A DNA stretch of 64,000 nucleotides from Alteromonas sp. V450 (lineage in GTDB: Bacteria > Pseudomonadota > Gammaproteobacteria > Enterobacterales > Alteromonadaceae), in the NCBI RefSeq assembly GCF_001885075.1, contig NZ_MODU01000004.1, positions 3,348,001 through 3,412,000 on the forward strand, in the 5' to 3' direction. The notes below the pieces were generated by a model that saw nothing but the letters and a program-made list of their open reading frames with translations, was not told the DNA's origin and ran no database searches. The position numbers were made by a program, and so were the translations under genes. Shown piece after piece: positions 43,937 through 56,215 of the stretch; the stretch's first letter is position 1, and the number at the start of each line of letters is the position of its first letter.

Positions 43937-44211
43937 AGTATTATTCCTTTTATATTGATACTTCAATAGTTCTACTATTTTAGGTATCGAATAATGAATG
44001 AGTAATAGTAATGACAATTACTTTATCACGCTAATTACGTTATTTAAGAATACGAGTGTACTTAATCTCTATATGTTTATTACAAGCTAAGGAGAGCATG
44101 ATTAGGTGATAACAAATTGCGTAGATCATTAGAAGGCCCATAGTGAAGCGACAAAATAGTGTGTTTGATGAGCGAAGTGGGGCTTTATTGAGCAAACAAA
44201 CGCAATATGAC

Positions 44212-44258
44212 ACTTTTTTTAAAATAAGTGTTGACGTGAGCGCTCATTTCCCTATTAT
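44212..44258 (+). promoter_or_regulatory. rRNA-type promoter with UP element
   Basis: TTGACG (44231-44236) and TATTAT (44253-44258) are separated by 16 bases. An A/T-rich UP-like tract (44212-44228) lies directly upstream. The spacer contains the perfect palindrome TGAGCGCTCA (44237-44246). The boxA antitermination site begins only about 10 bases after the predicted start. The rest of the 43937-44211 gap holds no gene that I can see. Confidence 0.65.
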
Positions 44259-44262
44259 TGAA

Positions 44263-44475
44263 CAATACTTATGTTCTTTAACAATTTGGAAAGCTGATAT
44301 TAATAGTAATCAATCAAAATTGAGTAACTGAGAAATCGAAAGATGACTTTTTACTCTACTTGACTGAATTGCTTGTTATCAATCGATGATTTGATAGCAA
44401 GGCAATTCTTCCGATTAGCTTGTCATTCATGCGACATAACTCAGGCAGAAGTCAAAAGGCTGTTTGGGGTTGTAT
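44263..44475 (+). other. Shortened rRNA leader: boxA joined to the 16S-23S spacer remnant
   Basis: boxA TGTTCTTTAACAA is at 44272-44284. It continues into TTTGGAAAGCTGATATTAA, the sequence type that normally lies in the 16S-23S spacer, not in the operon leader. The last 40 bases contain the left arm of the 23S processing stalk: CTCAGGCAGAAGTC (44440-44453) pairs, with a bulge, with GACTTCTGAG at 47372-47381. No 16S and no spacer tRNA lies between the promoter and the 23S. Confidence 0.75.
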
Positions 44476-47349
<2,874 letters not shown>

Positions 47350-47472
47350 ATACAACGCCCAAGAAGCTTTGGACTTCTGAGTGTTGTAGACAAGCTAAAG
47401 TAAGCAAGTAAGAGTAAAAAGTAGTTACTCACGATTGAATTGATATCCAGTTTTCTAGATTGTTACCAGTTT

Positions 47473-47592
47473 TTCCTGGCAGCCATAGCGATACGGTACC
47501 ACCTGACTCCATTCCGAACTCAGAAGTGAAACGTATTAGCGCCGATGGTAGTGTGGGGCTTCCCCATGTGAGAGTAGGACACTGCCAGGTCC
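47473..47592 (+). rRNA. rrf: 5S ribosomal RNA
   Basis: A 120-base gene with the canonical CGAACTCAGAAGTGAAACG loop and complementary ends (CCTGGC near the start with GCCAGG near the end). It lies 123 bases after the 23S and is followed within 12 bases by a strong terminator. No tRNA follows. Confidence 0.96.
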
Positions 47593-47602
47593 TATTAAGA
47601 AG

Positions 47603-47626
47603 AACCCGCCTAACGGCGGGTTTTTT
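47603..47626 (+). terminator. rRNA operon terminator
   Basis: CCCGCC-TAAC-GGCGGG is followed by six T, directly after 5S. Confidence 0.92.
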
Positions 47627-47851
47627 GCTTTCTGCAGCAGAAAAAGCTCGGGTTATCGTCTTTGTTTGCCCAAGATTTCAGAACCGTCCCAACGTACTTA
47701 TATTGCCTAGCGTCGGTAAATCAAAAAATGTAGTCCTTCCCTTTAATTTGAAAAAAACACAGCATGGCTTTTGGCTAAGTTTTATAGAAAAAGCGACAGT
47801 TTGAAAAATAATCGGTATGGTATTAAAACACTAACAAGTTAGGAAGTTTGT

Positions 47852-48382
47852 ATGCCAGCATTACCTTTCAATAATAATCCCGCTTATTTTCGGGGTAATT
47901 TTCAACTGGATCCTGCGATCGCTTTACTAAAGCAGCATGCAGAACTTGTATGTTTCTTTTTAATTGCTTTCTTCTTTATTGGTAATGCACTTATTGAAAA
48001 TAGTGAAAAAAAACGTGTCTTGGCTAACCCTCAAAAAAACGACTTTTTCTATATCGACTATAGAGCTATTGACCCTTCATCGGATCCTCGATTTCGCTAT
48101 GTACCGCTGAAATTACTGAACGTTGATAATGATACACTGACTTTTAAAGTAGGAAACATTGCTCACACAACTCCTGTTTCGCCGAGTCAACACGCGAAAT
48201 TTGATAAAGCGCTATTACTGCGAAACTACTATCGTGTTAATAACCTTGTGCTTAATAAGGAAAAGCTAAATGAGTTGGTTGCTTCTGGTGCTATTTACGA
48301 TGCTAGACGGCCTCGAAATATTTATATTAACGGTTGGATGGTTTTACACCTTAATGAGTTAGTACCCGATCACAGTGAATGA
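47852..48382 (+). CDS. Hypothetical single-pass membrane protein
   Basis: A 176-residue protein with one membrane helix (about residues 33-51, LVCFFLIAFFFIGNALI) and a soluble, beta-rich remainder with charged and aromatic residues (FFYIDYRAIDPSSDPRFRYVPLKLL). The positive-inside rule suggests the C-terminal part is cytoplasmic, but this is uncertain. ATG has an AGGAAGTTTGT ribosome site. I recognise no family. A perfect 9-base-pair hairpin at 48396-48428 follows and may terminate it. Confidence 0.65.
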   Translation: MPALPFNNNPAYFRGNFQLDPAIALLKQHAELVCFFLIAFFFIGNALIENSEKKRVLANPQKNDFFYIDYRAIDPSSDPRFRYVPLKLLNVDNDTLTFKVGNIAHTTPVSPSQHAKFDKALLLRNYYRVNNLVLNKEKLNELVASGAIYDARRPRNIYINGWMVLHLNELVPDHSE

Positions 48383-48586
48383 TAACTTCGTGTTTGTAAG
48401 CAAAAAACTGAAGCAGCACTTTGCTTACGAGTGAGACAATATCAACCATGAAATGTCTATTGCTTTTGCTGTAAATACAACACGCATCCCATAGAGTACT
48501 CAGACGTCATGACACTAAGAGTGTTATTAGTCCTTCTTTGCGACTGTAGTGATAAGATCCTCTCTCATGGGGTTATCAGCTCATCG

Positions 48587-48652
48587 CTTGGCGACCATCG
48601 CGTGGCGACCAAAAAGCCTTCAGAGCTTAGAAGTGAAACGTTTTAGCGCGTT
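48587..48652 (+). pseudogene. Decayed 5S rRNA-like fragment
   Basis: Within the 430-base gap before the PH-domain gene, 48587-48652 resembles the 5' two-thirds of the 5S gene. CTTGGCGACCATCGCG matches the 5S start, and TTAGAAGTGAAACGTTTTAGCGC matches CTCAGAAGTGAAACGTATTAGCGC in the functional copy at about 20 of 23 positions. The middle is about 5 bases shorter and diverged, and the 3' part is not recognisable. E. coli rrnD also has a second 5S gene downstream, so this may be the relic of a duplicate. Nothing else is identifiable in the gap. Confidence 0.45.
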
Positions 48653-48810
48653 TAGAGCTTCGTTATTTACCAGCTGTTAAAGGGTTGTCACGTTGTATCA
48701 AAGCTGCAAGCGATGTAAGTTAAAGCCTATACTTGACCATGTTCTGAACATCGAGTAGTAATGAATATATAGACCAACACGTTGGTTTGCACCAATGGCT
48801 AAGGATCACC

Positions 48811-49380
48811 ATGTCAGATAATATACTATTGCAAGCTACTTTTAATCCATCTGTTAAACTTTACTGGCTTGTATCGCTGTTATTATTCTCTGCGTTAACG
48901 TTTATTGGTATACCTCTTCTTATTATCACATTGCCCCTGTTTTTTATAATAAGTAATAAAGTTTTGGCAGCTATGGAAGCAGTAGTGACAGAACGTAAAT
49001 TAGTGGTAAAGCGGGGGGTTTTTAACCGTGAAGAAAAATCTATACCTCTTGAAAAGATAACTGATGTAGCACTTGTTCAAGGCCCTTTAATGCGAGTTTT
49101 TGGTCTTTATAGGTTAAGTTTTGAAACTGCTGGCCAGTCATCAGCCGGTGCGCTTGTTTCGTTGCTTGGTATAAACGATGCGGAAAGTTTTAGAGAGACC
49201 ATACTTGCTCAAAAAGATCGTCTTTTATTGGGCAATGCAGAAAGTGGCAAACTGAAAAGAGGTACGGTTGAAGATAATAGTAACGATTTTACTGCGCTTG
49301 TTGATAGCGTAAGGAGAATTGAGGTTTTACTCGATAAACTGGTCAATGCGAGCGAGGCTTCTTCTTCGAACAAGCGTTAA
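48811..49380 (+). CDS. PH-domain (bPH2/DUF304) membrane protein
   Basis: A 189-residue protein with two close membrane helices (about residues 16-55) and then a bacterial PH-like domain: VTERKLVVKRGVFNREEKSIPLEKITDVALVQGPLMRVFGLYRLSFETAG is the typical DUF304 stretch (about 63-115). A charged C-terminal tail follows. Related proteins (YdbS/YdbT) are membrane-associated and of unclear function. ATG 48811 has an AAGGA site; an upstream in-frame ATG at 48787 is unlikely. Confidence 0.8.
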   Translation: MSDNILLQATFNPSVKLYWLVSLLLFSALTFIGIPLLIITLPLFFIISNKVLAAMEAVVTERKLVVKRGVFNREEKSIPLEKITDVALVQGPLMRVFGLYRLSFETAGQSSAGALVSLLGINDAESFRETILAQKDRLLLGNAESGKLKRGTVEDNSNDFTALVDSVRRIEVLLDKLVNASEASSSNKR

Positions 49381-49403
49381 TACATGAAGTGGTAATAGTT
49401 CGT

Positions 49404-49426
49404 GCGCCGGTGTCATTAACCGGCGC
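49404..49426. terminator. Bidirectional terminator hairpin
   Basis: GCGCCGGT/ACCGGCGC with a 7-base loop lies between two convergent genes. T-tracts are weak on both strands. Confidence 0.6.
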
Positions 49427-49436
49427 GCATAAATAA

Positions 49437-49967
49437 TTAAAAGTGATACGCGTAAGAGAGATTTAAAAAGTCCAAACCGGGATTATCGTTGTTAAATCCA
49501 CCGTTTGAAAAATGCATGTAGCGTAGTGCGACATGTTGTTTTTTGTCTAACTCGACAAACACGCCGATCCTATCTTCGAACTGATAATTTGAGCCTATAT
49601 CTTTCCCGGCAACCTTTTGGTCACCTATATAACTTGCGCCTATACCGGCTTCAATATACACCGGATATTTGTCGTAAAGCGTTGAAATTTGCTTCATAAA
49701 AACGGGTGTTATAGATGCTGCATAGCTCGTACTATGCGTATCATCTTCACCATATTCCCATACTACAGCACTTACTTCCCAATATAGCCTGATATCGCCA
49801 AACCACTCAGTTGCTAACGTTTGCTCCAGAGGGCGGTACGCAAAACGCATTCCATCTATATCATCAAACCCATACATATAGTCGACACTTACTGTTTGCT
49901 TAGCGAAAACAGTTGTTGCACTCAATAAAACAACCATTGACAAAAAAAATTTATATACCTTTTTCAT
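49437..49967 (-). CDS. PagL-like lipid A 3-O-deacylase
   Basis: A 176-residue outer-membrane beta-barrel enzyme candidate: signal peptide (ends TVFAKQ, about residue 22), a barrel with PVYIEAGIGASYIG and NYQFEDRIGVFVEL matching PagL, and the active-site segment MHFSNGGF with catalytic His and Ser. The third catalytic residue, Glu140 in Pseudomonas PagL, is Asp here (PGLD). It ends in aromatic YHF, as needed for barrel assembly. PagL removes the 3-position acyl chain of lipid A. ATG has an AAGGAGCAG ribosome site. Confidence 0.78.
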   Translation of the reverse strand: MKKVYKFFLSMVVLLSATTVFAKQTVSVDYMYGFDDIDGMRFAYRPLEQTLATEWFGDIRLYWEVSAVVWEYGEDDTHSTSYAASITPVFMKQISTLYDKYPVYIEAGIGASYIGDQKVAGKDIGSNYQFEDRIGVFVELDKKQHVALRYMHFSNGGFNNDNPGLDFLNLSYAYHF

Positions 49968-50101
49968 AACTGCTCCTTAAAGTTAGTTATTTAAAAGCAA
50001 AATCTTTTCCAGAAATTAAGTGTCTTAAAATCAATGGGTTGGGTTTTTTTTGAGGGGGATGAAAAATAAGAGGCGTGCTTTTTACGTATTTCTAGTAGAA
50101 A

Positions 50102-50920
50102 TTACAAAGGGCTCCACACTGTTTGTGAGGTCAGTTGCTGTCTGCTCATTAGTGATTGAATTAGCAATGTGTTGTTAGTAATTCCATATTGTTGTTTAAG
50201 CAATGACACAGCTTCTGAATTGTCCTTTAAGAACGCATCAAGTTGTTCGATAACATTGTCGTAATGTAATGTTGAAAGGGAAAATTCAACGGAATTATGC
50301 GGCAATGTAAGGTCTGCAGTAAAGGGACCAAGTTGTGGTGAATCAAGCTCATAACGCCTTGCTACATTGTATTCTACATCCATTGCGTCAACAGTGTTTT
50401 GTTGAAGAAGTGATAGCCCTTCAAATATGGACTTTACGCCAATCACATTCAGTTGCCCGCTTTTAATTTGTGACTGCCATTTTGCGGGTGTGAAGCCTAA
50501 GGGTATAGCTAATTTTTGAATGCGCTGACTTTGTTCTTCTAAGCTTACACGTTTTACTAATGTAACAGCGAAACTATCAACGATAGAGCGTGAGTAGACC
50601 TTTGCTCTATCTTCAGCATTCCACCGTGGGTTATCGGGAAAAACGAAATCTACATTACCTTTTTTAAGCTCTATTTGAAGGCGTTCTACGGGCATGCTGA
50701 GATAAACAAATTCGTGCCCTGAATGTTTAGCAAAAGCTTCCAATACCGCCCAGCCTAAACCTTTTTCGTGTTCAGATGCAAAATTATAATAGGGATAATA
50801 GTCTATGTTTTGCGCGCCAACGATGTAGGTTTTTGCATGAGAAAATGGCGCGAATATAGCTGCTGCAAAGCTTAATATTAGAATGGCAATAAGTTTATTA
50901 TTGTATTTAAACCGCACCAC
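50102..50920 (-). CDS. Periplasmic solute-binding family 3-like protein
   Basis: A 272-residue exported protein. A signal peptide (IAILILSFAAAIFAPFSHA) is followed by a two-lobed binding-protein fold of the amino-acid-binding type: YYPYYNFASEHEKGLGWAVLEAF and LKKGNVDFVFPDNPRW are typical. No ABC permease genes adjoin it, so it may act as a sensor-type or orphan binding protein; the ligand is unknown. The start is GTG at 50920 with AGGGACGATA before it (a second GTG follows directly). Confidence 0.75.
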   Translation of the reverse strand: MVRFKYNNKLIAILILSFAAAIFAPFSHAKTYIVGAQNIDYYPYYNFASEHEKGLGWAVLEAFAKHSGHEFVYLSMPVERLQIELKKGNVDFVFPDNPRWNAEDRAKVYSRSIVDSFAVTLVKRVSLEEQSQRIQKLAIPLGFTPAKWQSQIKSGQLNVIGVKSIFEGLSLLQQNTVDAMDVEYNVARRYELDSPQLGPFTADLTLPHNSVEFSLSTLHYDNVIEQLDAFLKDNSEAVSLLKQQYGITNNTLLIQSLMSRQQLTSQTVWSPL

Positions 50921-51014
50921 TATCGTCCCTTTACCTATATCTAGTGCAACTGCAACGTTAGAATTTCATGTTAACAGTAGTATACTATTTATACTGACAC
51001 AGTTTTGATTTTGG

Positions 51015-54000
51015 TCAATGGAAATCTCTGGATGGAATAGACAACGCGCTTAACCAAGATGTCCTATCTATTAATTTTCCTGCGATAACGTGTATTACAC
51101 CTTCTTTTGAACGCTCTAAGATGCCGTTGACTTGTAGCAGCCTAGCCTTCAAAAAGGCTTGCTGTTGTTCCCTTGCCGTAGATTGCCATACTACAACATT
51201 AATGTTGCCCATATCATCTTCTAGTGTAAGAAATGTTACGCCCGAAGCTGTACCTGGGGCTTGGCGGCCAGTTACTGCCCCTAATACCTTCACGACAGAT
51301 TTGTTACTCTTTGTTGCTAGTGTGTTAGACCAAGTAATATCTTTTAGCTTGTGTTGACGTTTTAGTAAGGTGATAGGGTGGTAATTTACTGACAAGCCTG
51401 TTGCCGCGTAGTCCTCTAGCATGTTTTCAGCTTCGCTCGGTGTTGCGTTGAGTATATTTCCGCTAGTATCGCAATCAAATAGAGGGAGGGTTGCTTGGGT
51501 GTCCATTATCTTCCACCGTGTCTCATATCTATTTCCTGCGATATTGCGCAGTGCATTTGCGCTCGCTAAGGCCTCAAGCTCGTTACTCTTTATTCTAAGC
51601 ATTTGTATTTGCCGTAAGTCTTGGTAGCCTTTTCCTCTTTGTTTTACCAGTATTATTGCTGCCTGTTCGCTAAGCCCTTTTATTAGTTTAAGCCCAAGCT
51701 GTATCTGCTTGGTATCCTCTTTTACAATCATGGTGTGCTCCACAGCGGAGCTGTTTACGCAGGGGGCATGCACTTGTATGCCGTGGCGTTTTGCGTCTTG
51801 CACTAATTGAGATGGTGAATAAAAGCCCATCGGCCAGCTGTTGAGTAAAGCAACATAAAACTCAACAGGAAAATAGAACTTTAGCCAGCAAGAGACATAT
51901 GCCAATACAGCAAAAGATGCAGAGTGTGACTCAGGAAATCCGTAACCGGCAAAGCCTTTTATCTGCTCAAAAAGATTATGTGCAAAAGTCGCGTCATAGC
52001 CTTTTTCAGTCATGCCCTTAATGAGCTTATCTCGAAATTCAAATATTCGACCATCTTTTTTCCAGCTCGCCATTGCACGGCGCAGTTGGTCCGCTTCACC
52101 ACCAGTGAAGCCAGCTGCAACCATTGCCAACTGAATAACCTGTTCTTGAAAAATAGGCACGCCCATTGTGCGAGATAACACTTTTTCAACTTCTTTTGAG
52201 GGATAACTGATAGTCTCACCACTGTGTCTACGAATTAGATAAGGGTGCACCATATCGCCTTGTATAGGCCCGGGGCGTACAATCGCGATCTGTACTACTA
52301 AATCGTAGTATTGGCGCGGCTTCAGTCGGGGTAACATCGACATTTGCGCACGCGATTCAATTTGAAATACACCTACTGTATCGGCTTCACAGATCATGTC
52401 GTATACCTGTTTGTCATCTCCTAGTTTAGTAATGAAAGGTATATCGATATCAATTGGATACTGTTTATTGATAAGGTCAAATGTGCGACGAATAGCACTC
52501 AACATACCCAGCGCAAGTACATCAACTTTTAATAGCCCTAACGTTTCTATGTCATCTTTATCCCATTGAATAATCGTGCGATCCTCCATTGACGCATTTT
52601 CAACAGGCACGAGTTCATATAGCGGACCAGCACTGATAACAAAGCCTCCGACATGTTGAGAAAGGTGGCGAGGGGTGCCTAGCAACGCATTAGTTAACGC
52701 AATAAGTTGCTGTACTTTACTGTTATTTGGATCCAAGCCTAATTTAACAAGCTGAGATTGCCACGGAATAACGTTATCTCGTCGGTTGATTTGTTTTATA
52801 ACAAAGTCTAGCTGCGATTCCCTAAATCCAAGCGCTTTGCCGACATCTTTGAACGCAGACTTGAAACGATAGCAAATCACAGTAGCAGCAATTGCCGTTC
52901 GTTCCCTGCCGTATTTTTCATAGATATACTGAATAATTTCTTCACGACGCTGATGCTCAAAGTCTACATCTATATCAGGGGGCTCATTGCGCTCTTTTGA
53001 TATAAAACGTTCAAAGAGCACATTAATTTGACGAGGATCTACAGCCGTAATTTCCAAGCAGTAACACACTACTGAGTTAGCTGCTGAGCCTCGACCTTGA
53101 TATAGAATATGTTGCTGCTTAGCATATTGCACAATGTCATAAATGGTTAAAAAGAAATATTCATATCCCTGCTCTTTTATGAGAATCAGTTCTTTTTCTA
53201 TAATGGCGCGAATATCCAATGAGAGTCCCTCAGGAAAGCGCTTTTTGATCCCCTCTTCCACACACTTTCTCAAATATGAGGTAGGGGTATAGCCTTCAGG
53301 AACAAGTTCTGCAGGGTACTGATAGCGAAGTTCGCTGAGTGAAAAAGTGAATATACTGGCAAGTTTATGTGTGTTGAAAATCCACTTTTCAGGGTAAAGC
53401 TTCTTTATTTTGTGTGGTGTACGCAAACTTCGTTCAGCATTGCTTAGTGCAAGCCTGCCTATCCTATCTACACTTGTGTGGTGTTTAGTCGCGTGTAAAA
53501 CATGTTGTAATGCTAATCTGTCTGCGTGGTGCATAAGGGCACCAGTACACGCTATTAAAGGAAAGGGATATGTTTCTTGCAGGTAATTATAGTGGGAAAA
53601 GCGGTGATGGTCTTTGCCGTCAAGCAAACGTTGTGCTCCCACGTATACGTCAATATTTACGCAAGTTTGTAACCATTTAGCCCAGTAGTTATCTTGTGTT
53701 TTATCTAAGCTTGGTAGCCATATAAATTTACAGTACTTGATGGTACGCAGATCCCATTCAGCAAGTTTATATTCCCCTTTTTGTGAGCGACGTCTTGCAT
53801 TAGTAATAATACGGCATAGTTCGCTATATGCTTTTTTATCTGGACAAAGTAGTACGAAAGACAGTGAAGCATCAAATACAAAATAACTGCCAATAATTAA
53901 TTTCACAGGTAGGCGCTGGCGCGTTATTTCATCATACGCGCGCACAACCCCTGCAACCGAACATTCATCTGTAATAGCAATTGACTCGTAGCCCAAAAAA

Positions 54001-54086
54001 GAGGCGGTAGTAACAAGCTCAGCTGGTGATGATGCGCCACAAAGAAAACTGTAATGGCTTTGACAGAATAGTTCGCTGTACTGCAT
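51015..54086 (-). CDS. dnaE2: Error-prone DNA polymerase DnaE2 (ImuC)
   Basis: A C-family polymerase of the SOS mutasome. The 1023-residue protein has an N-terminal PHP domain (SHYSFLCGASSPAELV), the catalytic palm with PDIDVDFEHQRREEIIQYIYEKYG near residue 380, GVFQIESRAQMSMLPRLKP, and a C-terminal OB fold ending SRDFH, the usual DnaE2 terminus. It starts at ATG 54086, which overlaps the imuB stop (TAATG), so the two are coupled. It is shorter than replicative DnaE. Confidence 0.96.
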   Translation of the reverse strand: MQYSELFCQSHYSFLCGASSPAELVTTASFLGYESIAITDECSVAGVVRAYDEITRQRLPVKLIIGSYFVFDASLSFVLLCPDKKAYSELCRIITNARRRSQKGEYKLAEWDLRTIKYCKFIWLPSLDKTQDNYWAKWLQTCVNIDVYVGAQRLLDGKDHHRFSHYNYLQETYPFPLIACTGALMHHADRLALQHVLHATKHHTSVDRIGRLALSNAERSLRTPHKIKKLYPEKWIFNTHKLASIFTFSLSELRYQYPAELVPEGYTPTSYLRKCVEEGIKKRFPEGLSLDIRAIIEKELILIKEQGYEYFFLTIYDIVQYAKQQHILYQGRGSAANSVVCYCLEITAVDPRQINVLFERFISKERNEPPDIDVDFEHQRREEIIQYIYEKYGRERTAIAATVICYRFKSAFKDVGKALGFRESQLDFVIKQINRRDNVIPWQSQLVKLGLDPNNSKVQQLIALTNALLGTPRHLSQHVGGFVISAGPLYELVPVENASMEDRTIIQWDKDDIETLGLLKVDVLALGMLSAIRRTFDLINKQYPIDIDIPFITKLGDDKQVYDMICEADTVGVFQIESRAQMSMLPRLKPRQYYDLVVQIAIVRPGPIQGDMVHPYLIRRHSGETISYPSKEVEKVLSRTMGVPIFQEQVIQLAMVAAGFTGGEADQLRRAMASWKKDGRIFEFRDKLIKGMTEKGYDATFAHNLFEQIKGFAGYGFPESHSASFAVLAYVSCWLKFYFPVEFYVALLNSWPMGFYSPSQLVQDAKRHGIQVHAPCVNSSAVEHTMIVKEDTKQIQLGLKLIKGLSEQAAIILVKQRGKGYQDLRQIQMLRIKSNELEALASANALRNIAGNRYETRWKIMDTQATLPLFDCDTSGNILNATPSEAENMLEDYAATGLSVNYHPITLLKRQHKLKDITWSNTLATKSNKSVVKVLGAVTGRQAPGTASGVTFLTLEDDMGNINVVVWQSTAREQQQAFLKARLLQVNGILERSKEGVIHVIAGKLIDRTSWLSALSIPSRDFH

Positions 54087-55501
54087 TAGCAAAAGATACC
54101 CTGAGTCCACCACTGGTTATCTTCATCCTTAAATATGAGCATGCGAACCCCTTGTTCATTTTGTGCAATAAAATAGTCACGTTGGTAAGGCGTACGATGC
54201 CACCATTCGCTGCTTAGTCTTACCGGTCCAAAAAAAACCTGAGAGGGAGCAGTGAGGGGCTGTGGTGATGAAAAAGTAAATGTCGGTGCAATGTCACTTC
54301 GGTATGCATGAGAGGGTTTAGACGGCGCATTTACCGTCATGTTCTCAAATTGGTGGCTGTCCACAGCTTTAGGTTGAAACGTGCTGTTGTCACCTAATTT
54401 GGCATTAAGTCGCCCAATAAGCTGCTTTTGAGCTATATCATTAAATCGGTTACTGAAAAAATCATTATTGTTGCCTTCTACGCTTTCAAATTTTTCACAG
54501 GACAGCGTGACTGCGGTAGCAGGTTCAACAAGCTCGATATTCTCTATTTTCAATGCCAATAGCGCGACCCAGCTTTTAACATCAGACTGTAAAATGGCAG
54601 ATTGAATCGAGATATTCATCGCAGGCGCTTCTCTAAAATGAATTCCCACACAAATTTGCAAACTTTGTAAGTTTCGCGCCCTTAGATAATGTGAAAAATG
54701 TTCAAGCTGTTGCGTAATGTAAGGTATGAGGTGCTGAGTATTTTCAATGTCAAAAGGAAGTTGAGATGTCAGCACAAAATGAGAGGCAGGCCTGAACAAG
54801 GTGACGCGTGGATAAGTTTCACCCCGCAATGCGGTGAGATAGGTTATGGTGGCGTTGTCGAAGCGTCTTCCAAGTTCATGTACAGGCATTGCCAATAATT
54901 GGTGTACTTGCGTTATGCCTACACGAGAAAGCGATTCCACAACCTTGGACGATAATGCGGTATACGAAAGAGAGCATTGAGAAAGCGCTTTCTTGATTTT
55001 TTCGGGGTGTACTATATACCTATTGAGCTTTTGATATGCCAGTACCTTGGCGGCATCTATTGTCCATGCGGTGGCGAAATAATAATGTGTTTGAGACTGT
55101 GTGAGTTCATGGCGCAGCGTATTCCATAGCGCCCGATGGCCGCCGTAATAGTGTGTAAGGTTGTCCAGCCTCACAGCTAAACCATTATGGTTATCTAGCA
55201 CCATATCTGATGCAAATGGATAGAGCCGTGTGGCCAACTGGGTAAGTAATGAGTGCTCATTATCGGCTTCGAATGGCAAAATATGCACTTCAGGACAAAA
55301 CGCTGCGGCCTGCGCAAGTCCGTGACCAACCTCAATGCCAGCTTGTTGCGCGCTACTGTTTATTTGCACAATAGCATTACTTTTATTGCAATATACCACA
55401 GTAGGAGAAGCCTCTGTGTCCATCGTATTAATGTGCTCGAGCGATGTTCGAAGATGCGCATCCAGCGTTAGTTGGTAGCAATAAAAATACCCCCACAACA
55501 T
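54086..55501 (-). CDS. imuB: ImuB, Y-family polymerase-like mutasome scaffold
   Basis: A 471-residue Y-family-like protein expected to bring DnaE2 to the clamp rather than to polymerise. The N-terminal palm/fingers-like region (VVYCNKSNAIVQINSSAQQAGIEVGHGLAQAAAFCPEVHIL) lacks the acidic catalytic residues of DinB; a helix-hairpin-helix region (SLSRVGITQVHQLLAMPVHELGRRF) follows at about 210-240. A canonical QLxLF clamp motif was not found by eye. It lies 2 bases after imuA and overlaps dnaE2. Confidence 0.93.
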   Translation of the reverse strand: MLWGYFYCYQLTLDAHLRTSLEHINTMDTEASPTVVYCNKSNAIVQINSSAQQAGIEVGHGLAQAAAFCPEVHILPFEADNEHSLLTQLATRLYPFASDMVLDNHNGLAVRLDNLTHYYGGHRALWNTLRHELTQSQTHYYFATAWTIDAAKVLAYQKLNRYIVHPEKIKKALSQCSLSYTALSSKVVESLSRVGITQVHQLLAMPVHELGRRFDNATITYLTALRGETYPRVTLFRPASHFVLTSQLPFDIENTQHLIPYITQQLEHFSHYLRARNLQSLQICVGIHFREAPAMNISIQSAILQSDVKSWVALLALKIENIELVEPATAVTLSCEKFESVEGNNNDFFSNRFNDIAQKQLIGRLNAKLGDNSTFQPKAVDSHQFENMTVNAPSKPSHAYRSDIAPTFTFSSPQPLTAPSQVFFGPVRLSSEWWHRTPYQRDYFIAQNEQGVRMLIFKDEDNQWWTQGIFC

Positions 55502-55503
55502 GG

Positions 55504-56202
55504 TTAGCTCACAACATGTTGTGCAGCCTGATCAGTGACTTTGTTCTGCTGCATGGCCCATTGAATAGCATGATTGTCAGGCGTCCAACTATGGGGGATA
55601 ACAATGTTATGTACTGGCCAGCCATGCCGCTGTTTCTTTATGTTAACTGCAAGCTTTTGATCTGTGGGTTCTAATGTAATGTCTAGGGCAATAGGGAGAG
55701 ATTGAATATTCTCTTGCAGTGAAACTTGAAGCGGGGTGTATAACAAGCACAGTGCGTCATTATGTGCTGCAGCTACCTGAAGTCGGCGTGCAGCTTTACC
55801 TGAAATAGCGCTATTCCAAAGCACAACGCAGTGACATGCTGTGCTCTTCAAGCATTGCTCTGCTGCCCATAATGCGTCGTCTTCGGTGTCTGTGTTTACA
55901 ACTAATACCTGTTGTGTGTTGAATCCTAAATTTTCTAACCAAGGTGTTTGTAGCATGCCTGGCGGATTAATAAATATCACCATTTTATGTGTACGTTGGC
56001 TACACAGTACTTTCTTAAAAAGGGTCAGCTCTCCTACACCAGTAGACGATGAAACTCTTATTAACCCAGAAATAGCAATACCGCCATTCAAAGCGGTGTC
56101 TAAACTATCAATACCCAATAAAAATTTTGGATCTTTGGTATTTTTTTCGCTAGCCCGCCATATGTGCGGGTGCTTGTTGAGCGTTAATAGTGACTTTTTC
56201 AT
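55504..56202 (-). CDS. imuA: ImuA, RecA-like mutasome protein
   Basis: A 232-residue protein with a RecA-like fold. LLGIDSLDTALNGGIAISGLIRV and the degenerate nucleotide loop SSTGVGELTLF (about 43-53) match the SulA/ImuA family. It is the first gene of imuA-imuB-dnaE2 and is preceded by a near-perfect LexA box, so the cassette should be DNA-damage inducible. I chose ATG 56202; a TTG three codons upstream is possible. Confidence 0.92.
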   Translation of the reverse strand: MKKSLLTLNKHPHIWRASEKNTKDPKFLLGIDSLDTALNGGIAISGLIRVSSSTGVGELTLFKKVLCSQRTHKMVIFINPPGMLQTPWLENLGFNTQQVLVVNTDTEDDALWAAEQCLKSTACHCVVLWNSAISGKAARRLQVAAAHNDALCLLYTPLQVSLQENIQSLPIALDITLEPTDQKLAVNIKKQRHGWPVHNIVIPHSWTPDNHAIQWAMQQNKVTDQAAQHVVS

Positions 56203-56215
56203 AAGACTCAAAATG

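Noticed and set aside
47460-47804. 114-codon open frame over and after 5S
   Set aside because: It overlaps the 5S gene and its terminator, with no ribosome site and no recognisable protein features; a chance frame.
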